NCBI GenBank assembly: GCA_944358275.1
Contig: CALVQZ010000074.1
Span: 1-15,798 of the forward strand
Direction: 5' to 3'
DNA: 15,798 nucleotides
From: an uncultured Bacilli bacterium
GTDB lineage: Bacteria > Bacillota_I > Bacilli_A > RF39 > UBA660
Each line of letters opens with the position of its first letter. Within the stretch, counting starts at the first letter, position 1. Positions 1 to 7,267 of this stretch are shown piece by piece. The notes below the pieces were generated by a model. It worked only from the letters and a program-made list of their open reading frames with translations. It made no database searches and was not told where the DNA came from. The position numbers and the translations under genes are program-made.

Positions 1-30
1 CTCCTTCGAATGGGCGATATATCGATACAT

Positions 31-58
31 ATTATATATATTTTTTTTAATATGTAAA
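31..58 (-). promoter_or_regulatory. Divergent promoter for a gene beyond the left edge
   Basis: On the minus strand there is TTTACA (58-53), a 16-nt spacer and TATAAT (36-31). A Shine-Dalgarno-like GAAGGAG lies at the very edge (7-1), which suggests a minus-strand gene starting just outside the window. A perfect 10-bp palindrome CGATATATCG (15-24) sits at the predicted transcription start and could be an operator. The AT-rich context makes chance matches easy. Confidence 0.4.
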
Positions 59-67
59 TTGCATAAC

Positions 68-102
68 TAACTGAAACATTACTAATTTTAGTGTTGCAGT
101 TA
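68..102. other. Hairpin in the divergent intergenic region
   Basis: An imperfect inverted repeat: a 6-bp outer stem (68-73 with 97-102), one A/G mismatch, a 7-bp inner stem (75-81 with 89-95, one G-U) and a 7-nt loop. It lies upstream of the femAB-family promoter. It is followed on + by only a short T run, so it could be a weak terminator for a + strand gene off the left edge or a structured leader element of the divergent region. No function can be assigned. Confidence 0.3.
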
Positions 103-142
103 ACTTTTCAATTAACAAAATTTCTAAAAAAAAATAAAAGTA

Positions 143-171
143 TTCATAAAAAATAAAAAATATGTTATACT
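143..171 (+). promoter_or_regulatory. Promoter of the FemAB-family gene
   Basis: TTCATA (143-148), a 17-nt spacer and TATACT (166-171), preceded by TG one base upstream (163-164), giving an extended -10. The expected start of transcription is near 178. This rules out the upstream ATG at 162 as the translation start and agrees with the ribosome site at 183-189. Confidence 0.7.
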
Positions 172-194
172 ATATAGAGTATAGGAGTGAGAAT

Positions 195-1454
195 ATGGCT
201 ATTATTGAACTAAGTAAAAAAGAATTTGATGAATATGCTTTTAAACACCAATATAGAAGTTTTTATCAAACTTCACAATATGGTACTTTAATGTCAAAGC
301 ATGGGTATTCTCCAATGTATTTAGCACTTGATGAAGGGGGAACTATAAGAGCAGCTGCTCTTATTCTAGTTAAAACTCAAATTGGTGTTAAAGTTGGATA
401 CTCTCCTAGAGGTTTTTTAATAGATTTTAACGATTACCAATTAGTTGCAGATTTTACACATCACTTAAAAGATTATTTGTCAAAATTAAATGTAGTAAGC
501 GTAGTAATAGATCCACATGTAACACATCTAGAAAGAGATAAAAATGGCAAACCAACTGAATCTAGGCAAAGAGGAGTAAATATATCTGAATCCCTAAAAA
601 GAATTGGTTATCAACACGGGGGATTTAATCTATATTTCGAAAATTTAAAGCCAAGATGGAATATGGTTCTAAAAACAGAAGCAAGTCCTATAGAAGTCTT
701 TAATAGTTTTGAAAAGCAAACAAGAACAAAAATTAGAAATAGCTTAAGAAAAGGTGTAGAAATATATAAAGGAGATAAGAATGATTTAAGAATGTTCTAT
801 CAAATGATAAATAAAAAACACACAAGAAAATATAATTATTACTTAGATATGTATGATATATTTGGTAGATTTAACATGTTTGATGTTTACTTTGCAAGAA
901 TAAATACAGAAGTTTTTCTAAAAAACAGTAAATTACTATATGAATATGAATTACAAAAAAATCATAAACTAGCTGAATCATTACAAAGAACAATTAGAAA
1001 TCCTAAAGAAAAAGCTAGATTAGTTAATAGAAAAATGGAATCTGATAAATTATTAAATTCATATAAAAATGATATAGTATTTGGAACTAAACTTTATAGA
1101 GATAGTAAATACATTATAGTAGCAAGCAATGCAATTATAAAATATGGTAATGAAATATTTTTCTTGATAGATGGTATTAACTTTAAATTTAAAAATTTCA
1201 ATGCAAATCACTTACTAAAATGGAAAATAATAGAAGAATATAGAAAACAAGGATATACAAAATTTCACTTTAATGGAATAACTGGTGATTTTACTACTAG
1301 AAATAAATATAATGGATTATTTATATTTAAAAAAGGATTTAATACTAAAGTTACTGAATATATAGGTGAATATACTTTAATAGTTAATAAAGCTAAATAT
1401 GGTCTTTATAAAAGTTTTAAACCACTAACAAAACTATCATTTAAAAAAGAATGA
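195..1454 (+). CDS. FemAB/FemX-family peptidoglycan interpeptide aminoacyltransferase
   Basis: Product of 419 residues, close to the usual 400-420 for FemA/FemB/FemX/MurM. Members transfer amino acids from aminoacyl-tRNA to the lysine of lipid-linked peptidoglycan precursor at the inner face of the membrane, building the cross-bridge. Visible family features are an N-terminal FYQTSQYG...GYSPMYL segment, an SPRG turn near residue 70, a basic TRTKIRNSLRKGVEI stretch near residue 175, and a lysine/glutamate-rich helical arm at about 245-300, as in the coiled coil of FemA. The C-terminal GNAT-like half is recognisable by HFNGITGDF. The ATG at 195 is chosen because AGGAGTG (183-189) precedes it; an in-frame ATG at 162 lies before the predicted transcript start. 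Its TGA stop argues for the standard genetic code. Which residue it adds cannot be told from sequence. It implies a peptidoglycan wall. It is transcribed alone and converges on the helicase remnant. Confidence 0.88.
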   Translation: MAIIELSKKEFDEYAFKHQYRSFYQTSQYGTLMSKHGYSPMYLALDEGGTIRAAALILVKTQIGVKVGYSPRGFLIDFNDYQLVADFTHHLKDYLSKLNVVSVVIDPHVTHLERDKNGKPTESRQRGVNISESLKRIGYQHGGFNLYFENLKPRWNMVLKTEASPIEVFNSFEKQTRTKIRNSLRKGVEIYKGDKNDLRMFYQMINKKHTRKYNYYLDMYDIFGRFNMFDVYFARINTEVFLKNSKLLYEYELQKNHKLAESLQRTIRNPKEKARLVNRKMESDKLLNSYKNDIVFGTKLYRDSKYIIVASNAIIKYGNEIFFLIDGINFKFKNFNANHLLKWKIIEEYRKQGYTKFHFNGITGDFTTRNKYNGLFIFKKGFNTKVTEYIGEYTLIVNKAKYGLYKSFKPLTKLSFKKE

Positions 1455-1489
1455 AAAAGTACATATAACAAACTACATGTACTTTTTTT
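1454..1489. terminator. Terminator after the FemAB-family gene
   Basis: An 11-bp perfect stem (1454-1464 with 1477-1487), a 12-nt loop and a T-tract to 1489, starting in the stop codon of the FemAB-family gene. Read on the minus strand the same stem ends in five U, so it may also terminate the convergent helD remnant that ends at 1500. Confidence 0.82.
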
Positions 1490-1499
1490 ATGCAAATAT

Positions 1500-2194
1500 T
1501 TATTCTATTTCTTCTTTTAATGGTAATGTTATTGATTCATCATATAGCACCCTTAATTCATGTAATGCTCTAGTCATAGCAACATATAACAACTTCATAT
1601 CTATTACTCTTGATGCATTATATGACTTTTCTCCCTTATTATTTCATTTTGTTCAGTTTGAATAGTAGATATAATATTTTTTAAACGATTATCTGCATTA
1701 ACACCAAGATATGATTTTAATATTTCATCATTAGCAACTGTATCGATATCTTGATAACCTTTTAACTCCATATTCTCAATATCATATTGTCTTTTTACTA
1801 ATAACTCTCCTTCAATTTTCCCTTTAGGAGCATTATAAGTAGCATATCCAATATTACTATCATAATACATAGAAGCAATAGGGGCTCTCCAATCAACAGT
1901 TACAATCTTATTATCATCATCATAAACACCAACTTTTCCAATATAGCATACTTCTTTTTTTTCTTCTTCATTATCTTTAAAATCTATACGAGCAAAATAA
2001 GGTTTATTTTTTGTCTTTTTTAATAAAGCATATCTATGCTCTAATCCTGACATTAAATTTGATAGTAAAGTTGGATTATCGCCATACATTCTAGGTAATG
2101 CTTTAAGTTTTAATTCAGTATCAGAAATAATATCATCAAATCTATCTAAAGTATTTTTTAAATAATCTTTTTCTTCTTCAAAAGATTTATACAC
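1500..2194 (-). pseudogene. helD: HelD-type helicase remnant with internal deletion and frameshift
   Basis: HelD is a UvrD-like ATPase that frees stalled RNA polymerase. The N-terminal part (2194-about 1630) matches the family, with the SELKLKALPRMYG-like start, TVDWRAPIASMYYD and IQTEQNEIIREK. That last motif normally sits just before the Walker A loop. Here the frame runs into TAA at 1604. In the next minus-strand frame, from about 1630 to the stop at 1500, the sequence encodes the C-terminal end of the same family, including helicase motif VI, LLYVAMTRALHEL. Everything between (Walker A to motif V, roughly 450-500 residues by family length) is missing. A deletion therefore joined the two ends out of frame. 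Start is GTG (2194) with a perfect AGGGAGG (2209-2203) eight bases upstream. No helicase activity is possible. It could be a true deletion or an assembly collapse. Confidence 0.85.
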
Positions 2195-2218
2195 TAACTA
2201 AACCTCCCTTCACAAAAT

Positions 2219-2250
2219 AAAAAGTGTTAAGTTTACTGTTAGCACTTTTT
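2219..2250 (-). terminator. Terminator between the Nudix gene and helD remnant
   Basis: A 12-bp stem (2219-2230 with 2239-2250, one G-U pair) with an 8-nt loop. Read on the minus strand it ends in TTTTTATTTTG. It lies 17 nt after the Nudix stop codon and 24 nt before the helD start, so it separates the two transcripts. Confidence 0.72.
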
Positions 2251-2266
2251 ACTTATTCCTCTAAAT

Positions 2267-2759
2267 TTATGTTTTTTCAATACTCAAAACATCTTTAAAA
2301 AAAGCATTAGCTTCAAATTTTTTATTTTCATATAATTCTATTATCTTATCAACACTTGCCCACATCACATAATTAACTTCTTCTTCCTGAACTTTCACTT
2401 CATCAATAGAAACATCGCTGGTAAAAAGCCATACATCAAGTATATCAGGACAATTTGGATAATATCTTAAAGTTAAACCTAACAACACCCCTGTAGATTT
2501 ATCTATATCAATACCAAGCTCTTCTTTAACTTCACGAATAGCTCCATCGATAGAATCTTCACCCGCTAGTATAGAACCACCTGTACATTCCCACATAAGA
2601 GGATGTTTTTTATTTATAGAACGTTGTGTAATTAAAAATTCATTATTTAATCCAAGCATCCACAACTATATGATACTCATCATCTTTAAGTATATCACCC
2701 CTTTTTACTATCTTGTTAATCTTCTTACGATTCTTATCATACAAATCCCAATATTCCAT
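2267..2759 (-). pseudogene. Nudix hydrolase (isopentenyl-isomerase-like group), frame broken
   Basis: A Nudix pyrophosphohydrolase. The complete Nudix box is present, from GGSILAGEDS to REVKEELGI (pattern G-x5-E-x7-RE-x2-EE-x-G), which binds the metal and hydrolyses X-linked diphosphates. The true start is ATG 2759, with AAAGGAT (2774-2768) before it. It encodes MEYWDLYDKNRK...DDEYHIVVDAW, the usual beginning of this group, then stops at TAA 2643. The rest (WMLGLNNEFLITQRS onward, to 2267) lies in another frame. At the junction (2650-2662, minus strand) there is one full and one partial copy of TGGATGCT. Adding one more copy restores one continuous protein with normal family spacing. So loss of one 8-nt unit best explains the break. 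An initiation from TTG 2665 alone would lack the first strands of the fold. The substrate is unknown. Confidence 0.82.
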
Positions 2760-2778
2760 TTATTTACATCCTTTATAC

Positions 2779-2808
2779 ATTATAATAAGCAAGTAAAAAA
2801 ATAGCCAA
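2779..2808 (-). promoter_or_regulatory. Probable promoter of the Nudix gene
   Basis: On the minus strand TTGGCT (2808-2803), an 18-nt spacer and TATAAT (2784-2779). The -35 lies within the right arm of the tuf terminator, so the regulatory space is packed tightly. The -10 is perfect; the -35 is weak (4 of 6). Confidence 0.5.
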
Positions 2809-2827
2809 CAAATACATTGACTATTTT
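2795..2827 (-). terminator. str operon / tuf terminator
   Basis: An 11-bp stem on the minus strand (2827-2817 with 2808-2798, one G-U pair), an 8-nt loop and a seven-U tract (2801-2795), 10 nt after the tuf stop codon. It is a typical intrinsic terminator ending the rpsL-rpsG-fusA-tuf unit. Confidence 0.85.
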
Positions 2828-2836
2828 ATATACTAA

Positions 2837-4021
2837 TTATTGAATAATCTTAGTAACTACACCAGAACCAACTGTTCTACCACCCTCACGAATTGAGAAC
2901 TTAGTTCCATTTTCAATAGCAATTGGGTGAATAAGTTCAACTGTCATGTTAGTGTTATCACCTGGCATAACCATTTCAGTACCACTAGGTAATTCGATAA
3001 CACCAGTTACATCTGTAGTTCTAAAATAGAATTGAGGTCTGTAATTTGAGAAGAATGGAGTATGACGTCCGCCTTCTTCTTTAGAAAGTACATAAACTTC
3101 AGCTTCAAATTTAGTATGTGGAGTAACTGTACCTGGTTTAGCTAATACCTGTCCACGTTCTACTTCATCACGAGTAATACCACGTAATAATACACCAGCA
3201 TTATCTCCTGCTTGAGCAGAATCTAATTGTTTACGGAACATTTCGATTCCTGTAACTGTAGTCTTCTTAGTATCTTTGATACCAACGATTTCTACTTCTT
3301 CATTTAATTTTAATTCACCACGTTCAACACGTCCTGTAACAACAGTACCACGTCCAGTGATTGTAAATACATCTTCAATTGACATTAAGAATGGTTTATC
3401 AGTATCTCTCTCTGGAGTTGGAATCCATTCATCAACTGCAGACATAAGTTCCATAATCTTTTCTTCGTAAGTTGCATCTCCTTCAAGAGCTTTCAATGCA
3501 GAACCACGAATTATTGGAGTATTATCACCATCAAATCCATAAGAACTTAATAATTCTCTAACTTCCATTTCAACTAAGTCTAATAACTCAGCATCATCAA
3601 CCATATCACACTTATTTAAGAATACTACCATTCTTGGAACACCAACTTGTCTTGCAAGTAAGATATGTTCTCTAGTTTGTGCCATAGGTCCATCAGTAGC
3701 AGCTATAACTAAGATAGCTCCATCCATTTGTGCAGCACCAGTAATCATATTTTTTACATAGTCTGCGTGCCCTGGACAGTCTACGTGAGCGTAGTGTCTC
3801 TTATCTGTTTGATATTCGATATGAGCAGTATTGATTGTAATACCTCTCTCCCTTTCTTCTGGAGCCTTATCGATATTATCAAAGTCAACTTGTTCAGCTA
3901 GTCCTTTTTTACTTAGAACTTTACTTATAGCAGCTGTTAAAGTTGTTTTACCATGGTCAACATGGCCAATTGTACCAATGTTAACATGTGTTTTTGTTCT
4001 GTCAAATTTTTCTTTTGCCAT
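2837..4021 (-). CDS. tuf: Elongation factor Tu
   Basis: EF-Tu, 394 residues, the normal bacterial length. This GTPase carries aminoacyl-tRNA to the ribosomal A site. The nucleotide-binding motifs are intact: GHVDHGKT (19-26), DCPGH (81-85) and NKCD (136-139). Domain II/III signatures such as GRGTVVTGRVERG and RPQFYFRTTDVTG are also present. The ATG has AAGGAGG (4036-4030) upstream. It is the last gene of the str operon, 88 nt after fusA, and has its own likely promoter in that gap, which would allow extra EF-Tu synthesis. A terminator follows directly. Nothing in the sequence departs from the family. Confidence 0.98.
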   Translation of the reverse strand: MAKEKFDRTKTHVNIGTIGHVDHGKTTLTAAISKVLSKKGLAEQVDFDNIDKAPEERERGITINTAHIEYQTDKRHYAHVDCPGHADYVKNMITGAAQMDGAILVIAATDGPMAQTREHILLARQVGVPRMVVFLNKCDMVDDAELLDLVEMEVRELLSSYGFDGDNTPIIRGSALKALEGDATYEEKIMELMSAVDEWIPTPERDTDKPFLMSIEDVFTITGRGTVVTGRVERGELKLNEEVEIVGIKDTKKTTVTGIEMFRKQLDSAQAGDNAGVLLRGITRDEVERGQVLAKPGTVTPHTKFEAEVYVLSKEEGGRHTPFFSNYRPQFYFRTTDVTGVIELPSGTEMVMPGDNTNMTVELIHPIAIENGTKFSIREGGRTVGSGVVTKIIQ

Positions 4022-4057
4022 TTTATTTTCCTCCTTAAAATAATTATATACTATTAT

Positions 4058-4089
4058 ATTTTATCTAATACTTGATAAATTATCAAGTA
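4058..4089 (-). promoter_or_regulatory. Internal tuf promoter overlapping a 9-bp inverted repeat
   Basis: In the 88-nt fusA-tuf gap the minus strand reads TTGATA (4086-4081), a 17-nt spacer and TAAAAT (4063-4058). The -35 is inside a perfect inverted repeat, 9-bp arms (4069-4077 and 4081-4089) with a 3-nt centre. The repeat could be an operator over the -35, or an RNA hairpin in the read-through transcript. No U-tract follows it, so it is not an intrinsic terminator. Confidence 0.55.
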
Positions 4090-4109
4090 GTTTGATACTT
4101 ATTTTTAAA

Positions 4110-6182
4110 CTATTTTGCACCATTTTTCTTAATTATTTCTTCAGCAATGTTCTTAGGTACTTCTTCATAATGATCTGGAAGCATTTGGAAAGTTGCTCTT
4201 CCTTGTGAATTACTTCTCAAACTAGTAGCATAACCAAACATTTCAGCTAGTGGTACTAATGCAGTCAATCTTATTGCATTACCAACAGACTCTTGTCCAG
4301 AAGGTCTACCACGTCTTGAAGTTAAGTCACCCATAATATTACCAAAGTATTCTTCTGGTGTAACTACATCAACTTTCATTATAGGTTCAAGTAGTACAGG
4401 TTTACACTTATTCTTAGCTTCTTTTAAAGCAAGACTAGCTGCAACCTTATATGCCATTTCAGATGAGTCAACATCGTGATATGAACCATCGAATAATGTT
4501 GCCTTTACATCTACCATAGGGTATCCTGCTAAAATACCTCCAGCCATAGCTTCTTGTATTCCTTTATCTGTAACTGGTATATATTCACGAGGAACAACAC
4601 CACCGACGATAGCATCAACGAATTCATAACCTTTTTCAGGATTTGGTTCAAATTTAATCCATACATGACCATATTGTCCACGACCACCAGATTGCTTAAT
4701 ATATTTACCTTCACAATCAGCAGCTTGTGTTAAAGTTTCACGATAAGCAACTTGTGGTTTACCAACAGTAGCTTCAACATTAAACTCTCTTTTCATACGA
4801 TCAACAAGTACATCTAAGTGAAGTTCACCCATACCAGATATAACTGTTTGTCCTGTTTCAGGATCTGTTCTTTGCTTAAATGTAGGATCCTCTTCAGCAA
4901 GTTTAGTTAATGCTATACCCATCTTTTCTTGATCAGCTTTTGACTTAGGTTCAATAGCTATAGTAATAACAGGTTCAGGGAATTCCATAGGATCTAATAT
5001 AACTGGTTTTTTCTCATCACATAGTGTTTCACCAGTAGTAGTATTCTTAAGACCAACAGCAGCAGCTATATCTCCTGTATATACTTCAGATATTTCTGTT
5101 CTAGTATTCGCATGCATTTGTAAGATTCTACCTATTCTTTCTTTAACATTCTTATTTGAGTTTAATACATAAGATCCACTCTTTAATGTACCAGAATAAA
5201 CTCTAAAGAATGATAATCTTCCAACAAATGGATCTGTCATTATCTTAAATGCTAAAGCTGCAAAAGGCTCAGAATCAGATGGATGCCTTAAAGCAGGTTC
5301 ACCATCCATAGTTTGGCATTCAAATGCAGCAACATCAGTTGGAGCTGGTAAATAATCGATTACACCATCAAGTGCTAGCTTAACACCCATATTACTTAAT
5401 GCAGAGCCACAGAATACTGGGAAGAATTTAACTGCTAAAACACCTTTACGAATTGCTTTCTTAATAGCATCAACAGAAATTTCTTTACCTTCTAAGTAAT
5501 CTTCCATAATTTGATCATCAAACTCAGAAATGCATTCAATTAACTCATTCCTCATTGTTTCAACTTTATCTTTTAAATTCTCAGGAATCTCTATTTCAGT
5601 ATAATTCTCATCTGGATTTCCATCATAATGATATGCCTTTCTAGTAATTAGATCAACAACACCATTAAATTCATCCTCTGCTCCAATTGGACATTGAACA
5701 GGAGCTGCATTAGCACCTAATCTCTCGTGTACACTTTCAACACTCTTAAAGAAATCAGCGCCAAGTTTATCCATCTTATTTACGAAAATCATTCTTGGAA
5801 CAGACATACTAGTAGCTTGTCTCCAAACATTTTCAGTTTGAGGTTCAACACCAGCATTAGCATCTAAAAGTGCAATAGCTCCATCTAATACTCTTAAACT
5901 TCTAGTAACTTCAATTGTAAAATCTACGTGTCCAGGAGTATCAATTAAATTTATTCTATTTTCTTTCCAAAATGCTGTTGTAGCAGCAGAAGTGATAGTA
6001 ATACCACGTTCTTTTTCTTGCTCCATCCAGTCCATTTGTGACTCACCATCATGAGTTTCACCTATTTTATGAATTTTTCCTGTATGATATAATACACGTT
6101 CAGAAAAAGTAGTCTTACCGGCATCAATATGAGCCATAATACCAATATTACGCGTATTTTCTAATGAATATTCACGTGCCAT
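4110..6182 (-). CDS. fusA: Elongation factor G
   Basis: EF-G, 690 residues, typical length. The GTPase drives translocation of tRNA and mRNA through the ribosome, and ribosome recycling with RRF. The G-domain motifs are intact: AHIDAGKT (17-24), DTPGH (81-85) and NKMD (135-138). The domain IV/V signature GGVVPREYIPVTDKG and the C-terminal LTSRRGRPSGQE are also recognisable. It starts 9 nt after rpsG. The ribosome site TAGGAGG (6194-6188) contains the TAG stop codon of rpsG, a sign of tight translational coupling. No terminator follows; the transcript can run into tuf. Confidence 0.98.
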   Translation of the reverse strand: MAREYSLENTRNIGIMAHIDAGKTTFSERVLYHTGKIHKIGETHDGESQMDWMEQEKERGITITSAATTAFWKENRINLIDTPGHVDFTIEVTRSLRVLDGAIALLDANAGVEPQTENVWRQATSMSVPRMIFVNKMDKLGADFFKSVESVHERLGANAAPVQCPIGAEDEFNGVVDLITRKAYHYDGNPDENYTEIEIPENLKDKVETMRNELIECISEFDDQIMEDYLEGKEISVDAIKKAIRKGVLAVKFFPVFCGSALSNMGVKLALDGVIDYLPAPTDVAAFECQTMDGEPALRHPSDSEPFAALAFKIMTDPFVGRLSFFRVYSGTLKSGSYVLNSNKNVKERIGRILQMHANTRTEISEVYTGDIAAAVGLKNTTTGETLCDEKKPVILDPMEFPEPVITIAIEPKSKADQEKMGIALTKLAEEDPTFKQRTDPETGQTVISGMGELHLDVLVDRMKREFNVEATVGKPQVAYRETLTQAADCEGKYIKQSGGRGQYGHVWIKFEPNPEKGYEFVDAIVGGVVPREYIPVTDKGIQEAMAGGILAGYPMVDVKATLFDGSYHDVDSSEMAYKVAASLALKEAKNKCKPVLLEPIMKVDVVTPEEYFGNIMGDLTSRRGRPSGQESVGNAIRLTALVPLAEMFGYATSLRSNSQGRATFQMLPDHYEEVPKNIAEEIIKKNGAK

Positions 6183-6191
6183 AATTGCCTC

Positions 6192-6659
6192 CTACCAACG
6201 ATAATGTGCAAACGCTTTATTAGCTTCTGCCATTCTATGTGTATCTTCACGTTTTTTAACTGCACCACCTGTATTATTTGATGCATCGATTAGTTCATTA
6301 GCTAACTTCTCAGCCATTGACTTGCCGCCTCTATTTTTAGCAGCAGTATGTAACCAACGAAGTGCTAAAGATTGTGCTCTATCAGCACTAACTTCCATTG
6401 GAACTTGGTAATTAGCACCTCCAACACGTCTTGCTTTAACTTCTAAAGCTGGTTTAATATTTTCTAATGCTTTCATAAATACCTCATTAGGATCAGAATT
6501 TGTCTTTTCCTTAACCATATCAAAAGCATCATATACGATTGTTTCAGCTTTTCCTCTTTTACCATCTACCATTATTTGATTTACAAGTTTAGTAACAACT
6601 TTTGAATGAAATATAGGATCTGGTAAAACATCTCTCTTAACTGCTCTTTTTTTACGCAT
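6192..6659 (-). CDS. rpsG: 30S ribosomal protein S7
   Basis: S7, 155 residues, a primary binder of the 3' domain of 16S rRNA at the head of the small subunit. It starts with MRKKRAVKRDVLPDP and contains the KVVTKLVNQIMVDGKRGKAE and VGGANYQVPMEV stretches typical of the family. AAGGAGG (6675-6669) lies 9 nt before the ATG, in the 18-nt gap after rpsL. In enterobacteria S7 represses its own operon by binding near the rpsL-rpsG junction; the short gap here leaves no room for that structure between the genes, so any feedback would have to act elsewhere (inference). Confidence 0.97.
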   Translation of the reverse strand: MRKKRAVKRDVLPDPIFHSKVVTKLVNQIMVDGKRGKAETIVYDAFDMVKEKTNSDPNEVFMKALENIKPALEVKARRVGGANYQVPMEVSADRAQSLALRWLHTAAKNRGGKSMAEKLANELIDASNNTGGAVKKREDTHRMAEANKAFAHYRW

Positions 6660-6677
6660 TATATATTTCCTCCTTCA

Positions 6678-7094
6678 TTATTTTTTCTTAGGCTTTTTAG
6701 CACCATATTTAGAACGACCTTGTGCTCTATTTTGAACGCCTGCAGTATCTAATGTACCACGAATAATGTGATAACGAACTCCGATTAAATCAGGAACACG
6801 ACCACCACGAATCAAAACAACACTGTGTTCTTGTAAATTATGTCCCTCACCTGGGATATAACAAGTAACTTCCATTCCATTAGACAATCTAACCCTTGCA
6901 TACTTTCTTAATGCTGAGTTAGGCTTCTTAGGAGTAGTAGTACCAACACGAGTACAAACACCACGTTTTTGAGGTGAATTTTGCTTAGTTTGCTTTCTTT
7001 GAATAGTATTCAAACCAATACCTAAAACAGGAGATTTACTCTTTCTTACCTTCTTACCTCTACCTTTTTTTACTAATTGATTGATCGTAGACAT
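6678..7094 (-). CDS. rpsL: 30S ribosomal protein S12 with unusual 101/104 residues
   Basis: S12, 138 residues, the same length as in Bacillus. It forms part of the decoding centre. The start MSTINQLVKKGR is chosen because AAAGGAG (7108-7102) precedes ATG 7094; an in-frame upstream start at 7121 would add nine non-family residues. TTTPKKPNSALRK is normal, with the Lys42-equivalent kept as Lys56. The next loop reads GGRVPDLIGVRYH instead of the near-universal GGRVKDLPGVRYH. That puts Pro101 and Ile104 at E. coli Lys87 and Pro90, two classical sites of streptomycin resistance or dependence. Asp102, the methylthiolation site, is kept. The codons are CCT and ATC, read directly from the sequence. 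It is the first gene of the str operon behind a strong promoter. Confidence 0.97.
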   Translation of the reverse strand: MSTINQLVKKGRGKKVRKSKSPVLGIGLNTIQRKQTKQNSPQKRGVCTRVGTTTPKKPNSALRKYARVRLSNGMEVTCYIPGEGHNLQEHSVVLIRGGRVPDLIGVRYHIIRGTLDTAGVQNRAQGRSKYGAKKPKKK

Positions 7095-7114
7095 ATAATA
7101 ACTCCTTTCTTCTT

Positions 7115-7172
7115 GACACACATCCTAGTGTATCATAATATTGATAAATATAAGTTAAAACAAAGTTTTAAC
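7115..7172 (-). promoter_or_regulatory. Structured rpsL leader (two hairpins)
   Basis: The predicted str operon leader is about 80 nt. It holds a perfect 8-bp stem with a 3-nt loop (7172-7165 with 7161-7154), close to the 5' end. A second 7-bp stem with a 6-nt loop (7134-7128 with 7121-7115, one G-U) lies just before the ribosome site. These could control translation or mRNA stability of the ribosomal protein operon. No known leader motif is recognised. Confidence 0.45.
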
Positions 7173-7182
7173 AAACATTCAT

Positions 7183-7211
7183 AATATAGCACTTAATTAA
7201 AGCGATGTCAA
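7183..7211 (-). promoter_or_regulatory. Strong str operon promoter
   Basis: On the minus strand a perfect TTGACA (7211-7206), a 17-nt spacer ending in TGC, and TATATT (7188-7183): an extended -10 with optimal spacing. It is the best promoter in the window, as expected for ribosomal protein and elongation factor genes. Start of transcription is expected near 7176. Confidence 0.85.
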
Positions 7212-7221
7212 TAACCAAATT

Positions 7222-7267
7222 AAAAAAAGAAAAAAGAAAAATGAGTATACATCTATATATTATATAC
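7222..7267 (-). terminator. Possible weak terminator of the pentapeptide-like gene
   Basis: A 7-bp AT-rich stem (7267-7261 with 7251-7245, one G-U) overlapping the stop codon, followed on the minus strand by a long T-rich run broken by single C bases (to about 7222). The stem is weak, so termination may be partial. Confidence 0.4.

Noticed and set aside
1477..1665. 62-residue + strand frame after the FemAB-family gene
   Set aside because: It runs antisense over the C-terminal helD remnant, has no ribosome site and starts inside a terminator.
4529..4714. Small minus-strand frame inside fusA
   Set aside because: It is an out-of-frame shadow of the conserved EF-G gene without its own start signals.
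7095..7121. Nine-residue N-terminal extension of S12 from an upstream start
   Set aside because: The ATG at 7094 has a good ribosome site and gives the exact family N terminus. The extension matches nothing in S12 and lies over the leader.
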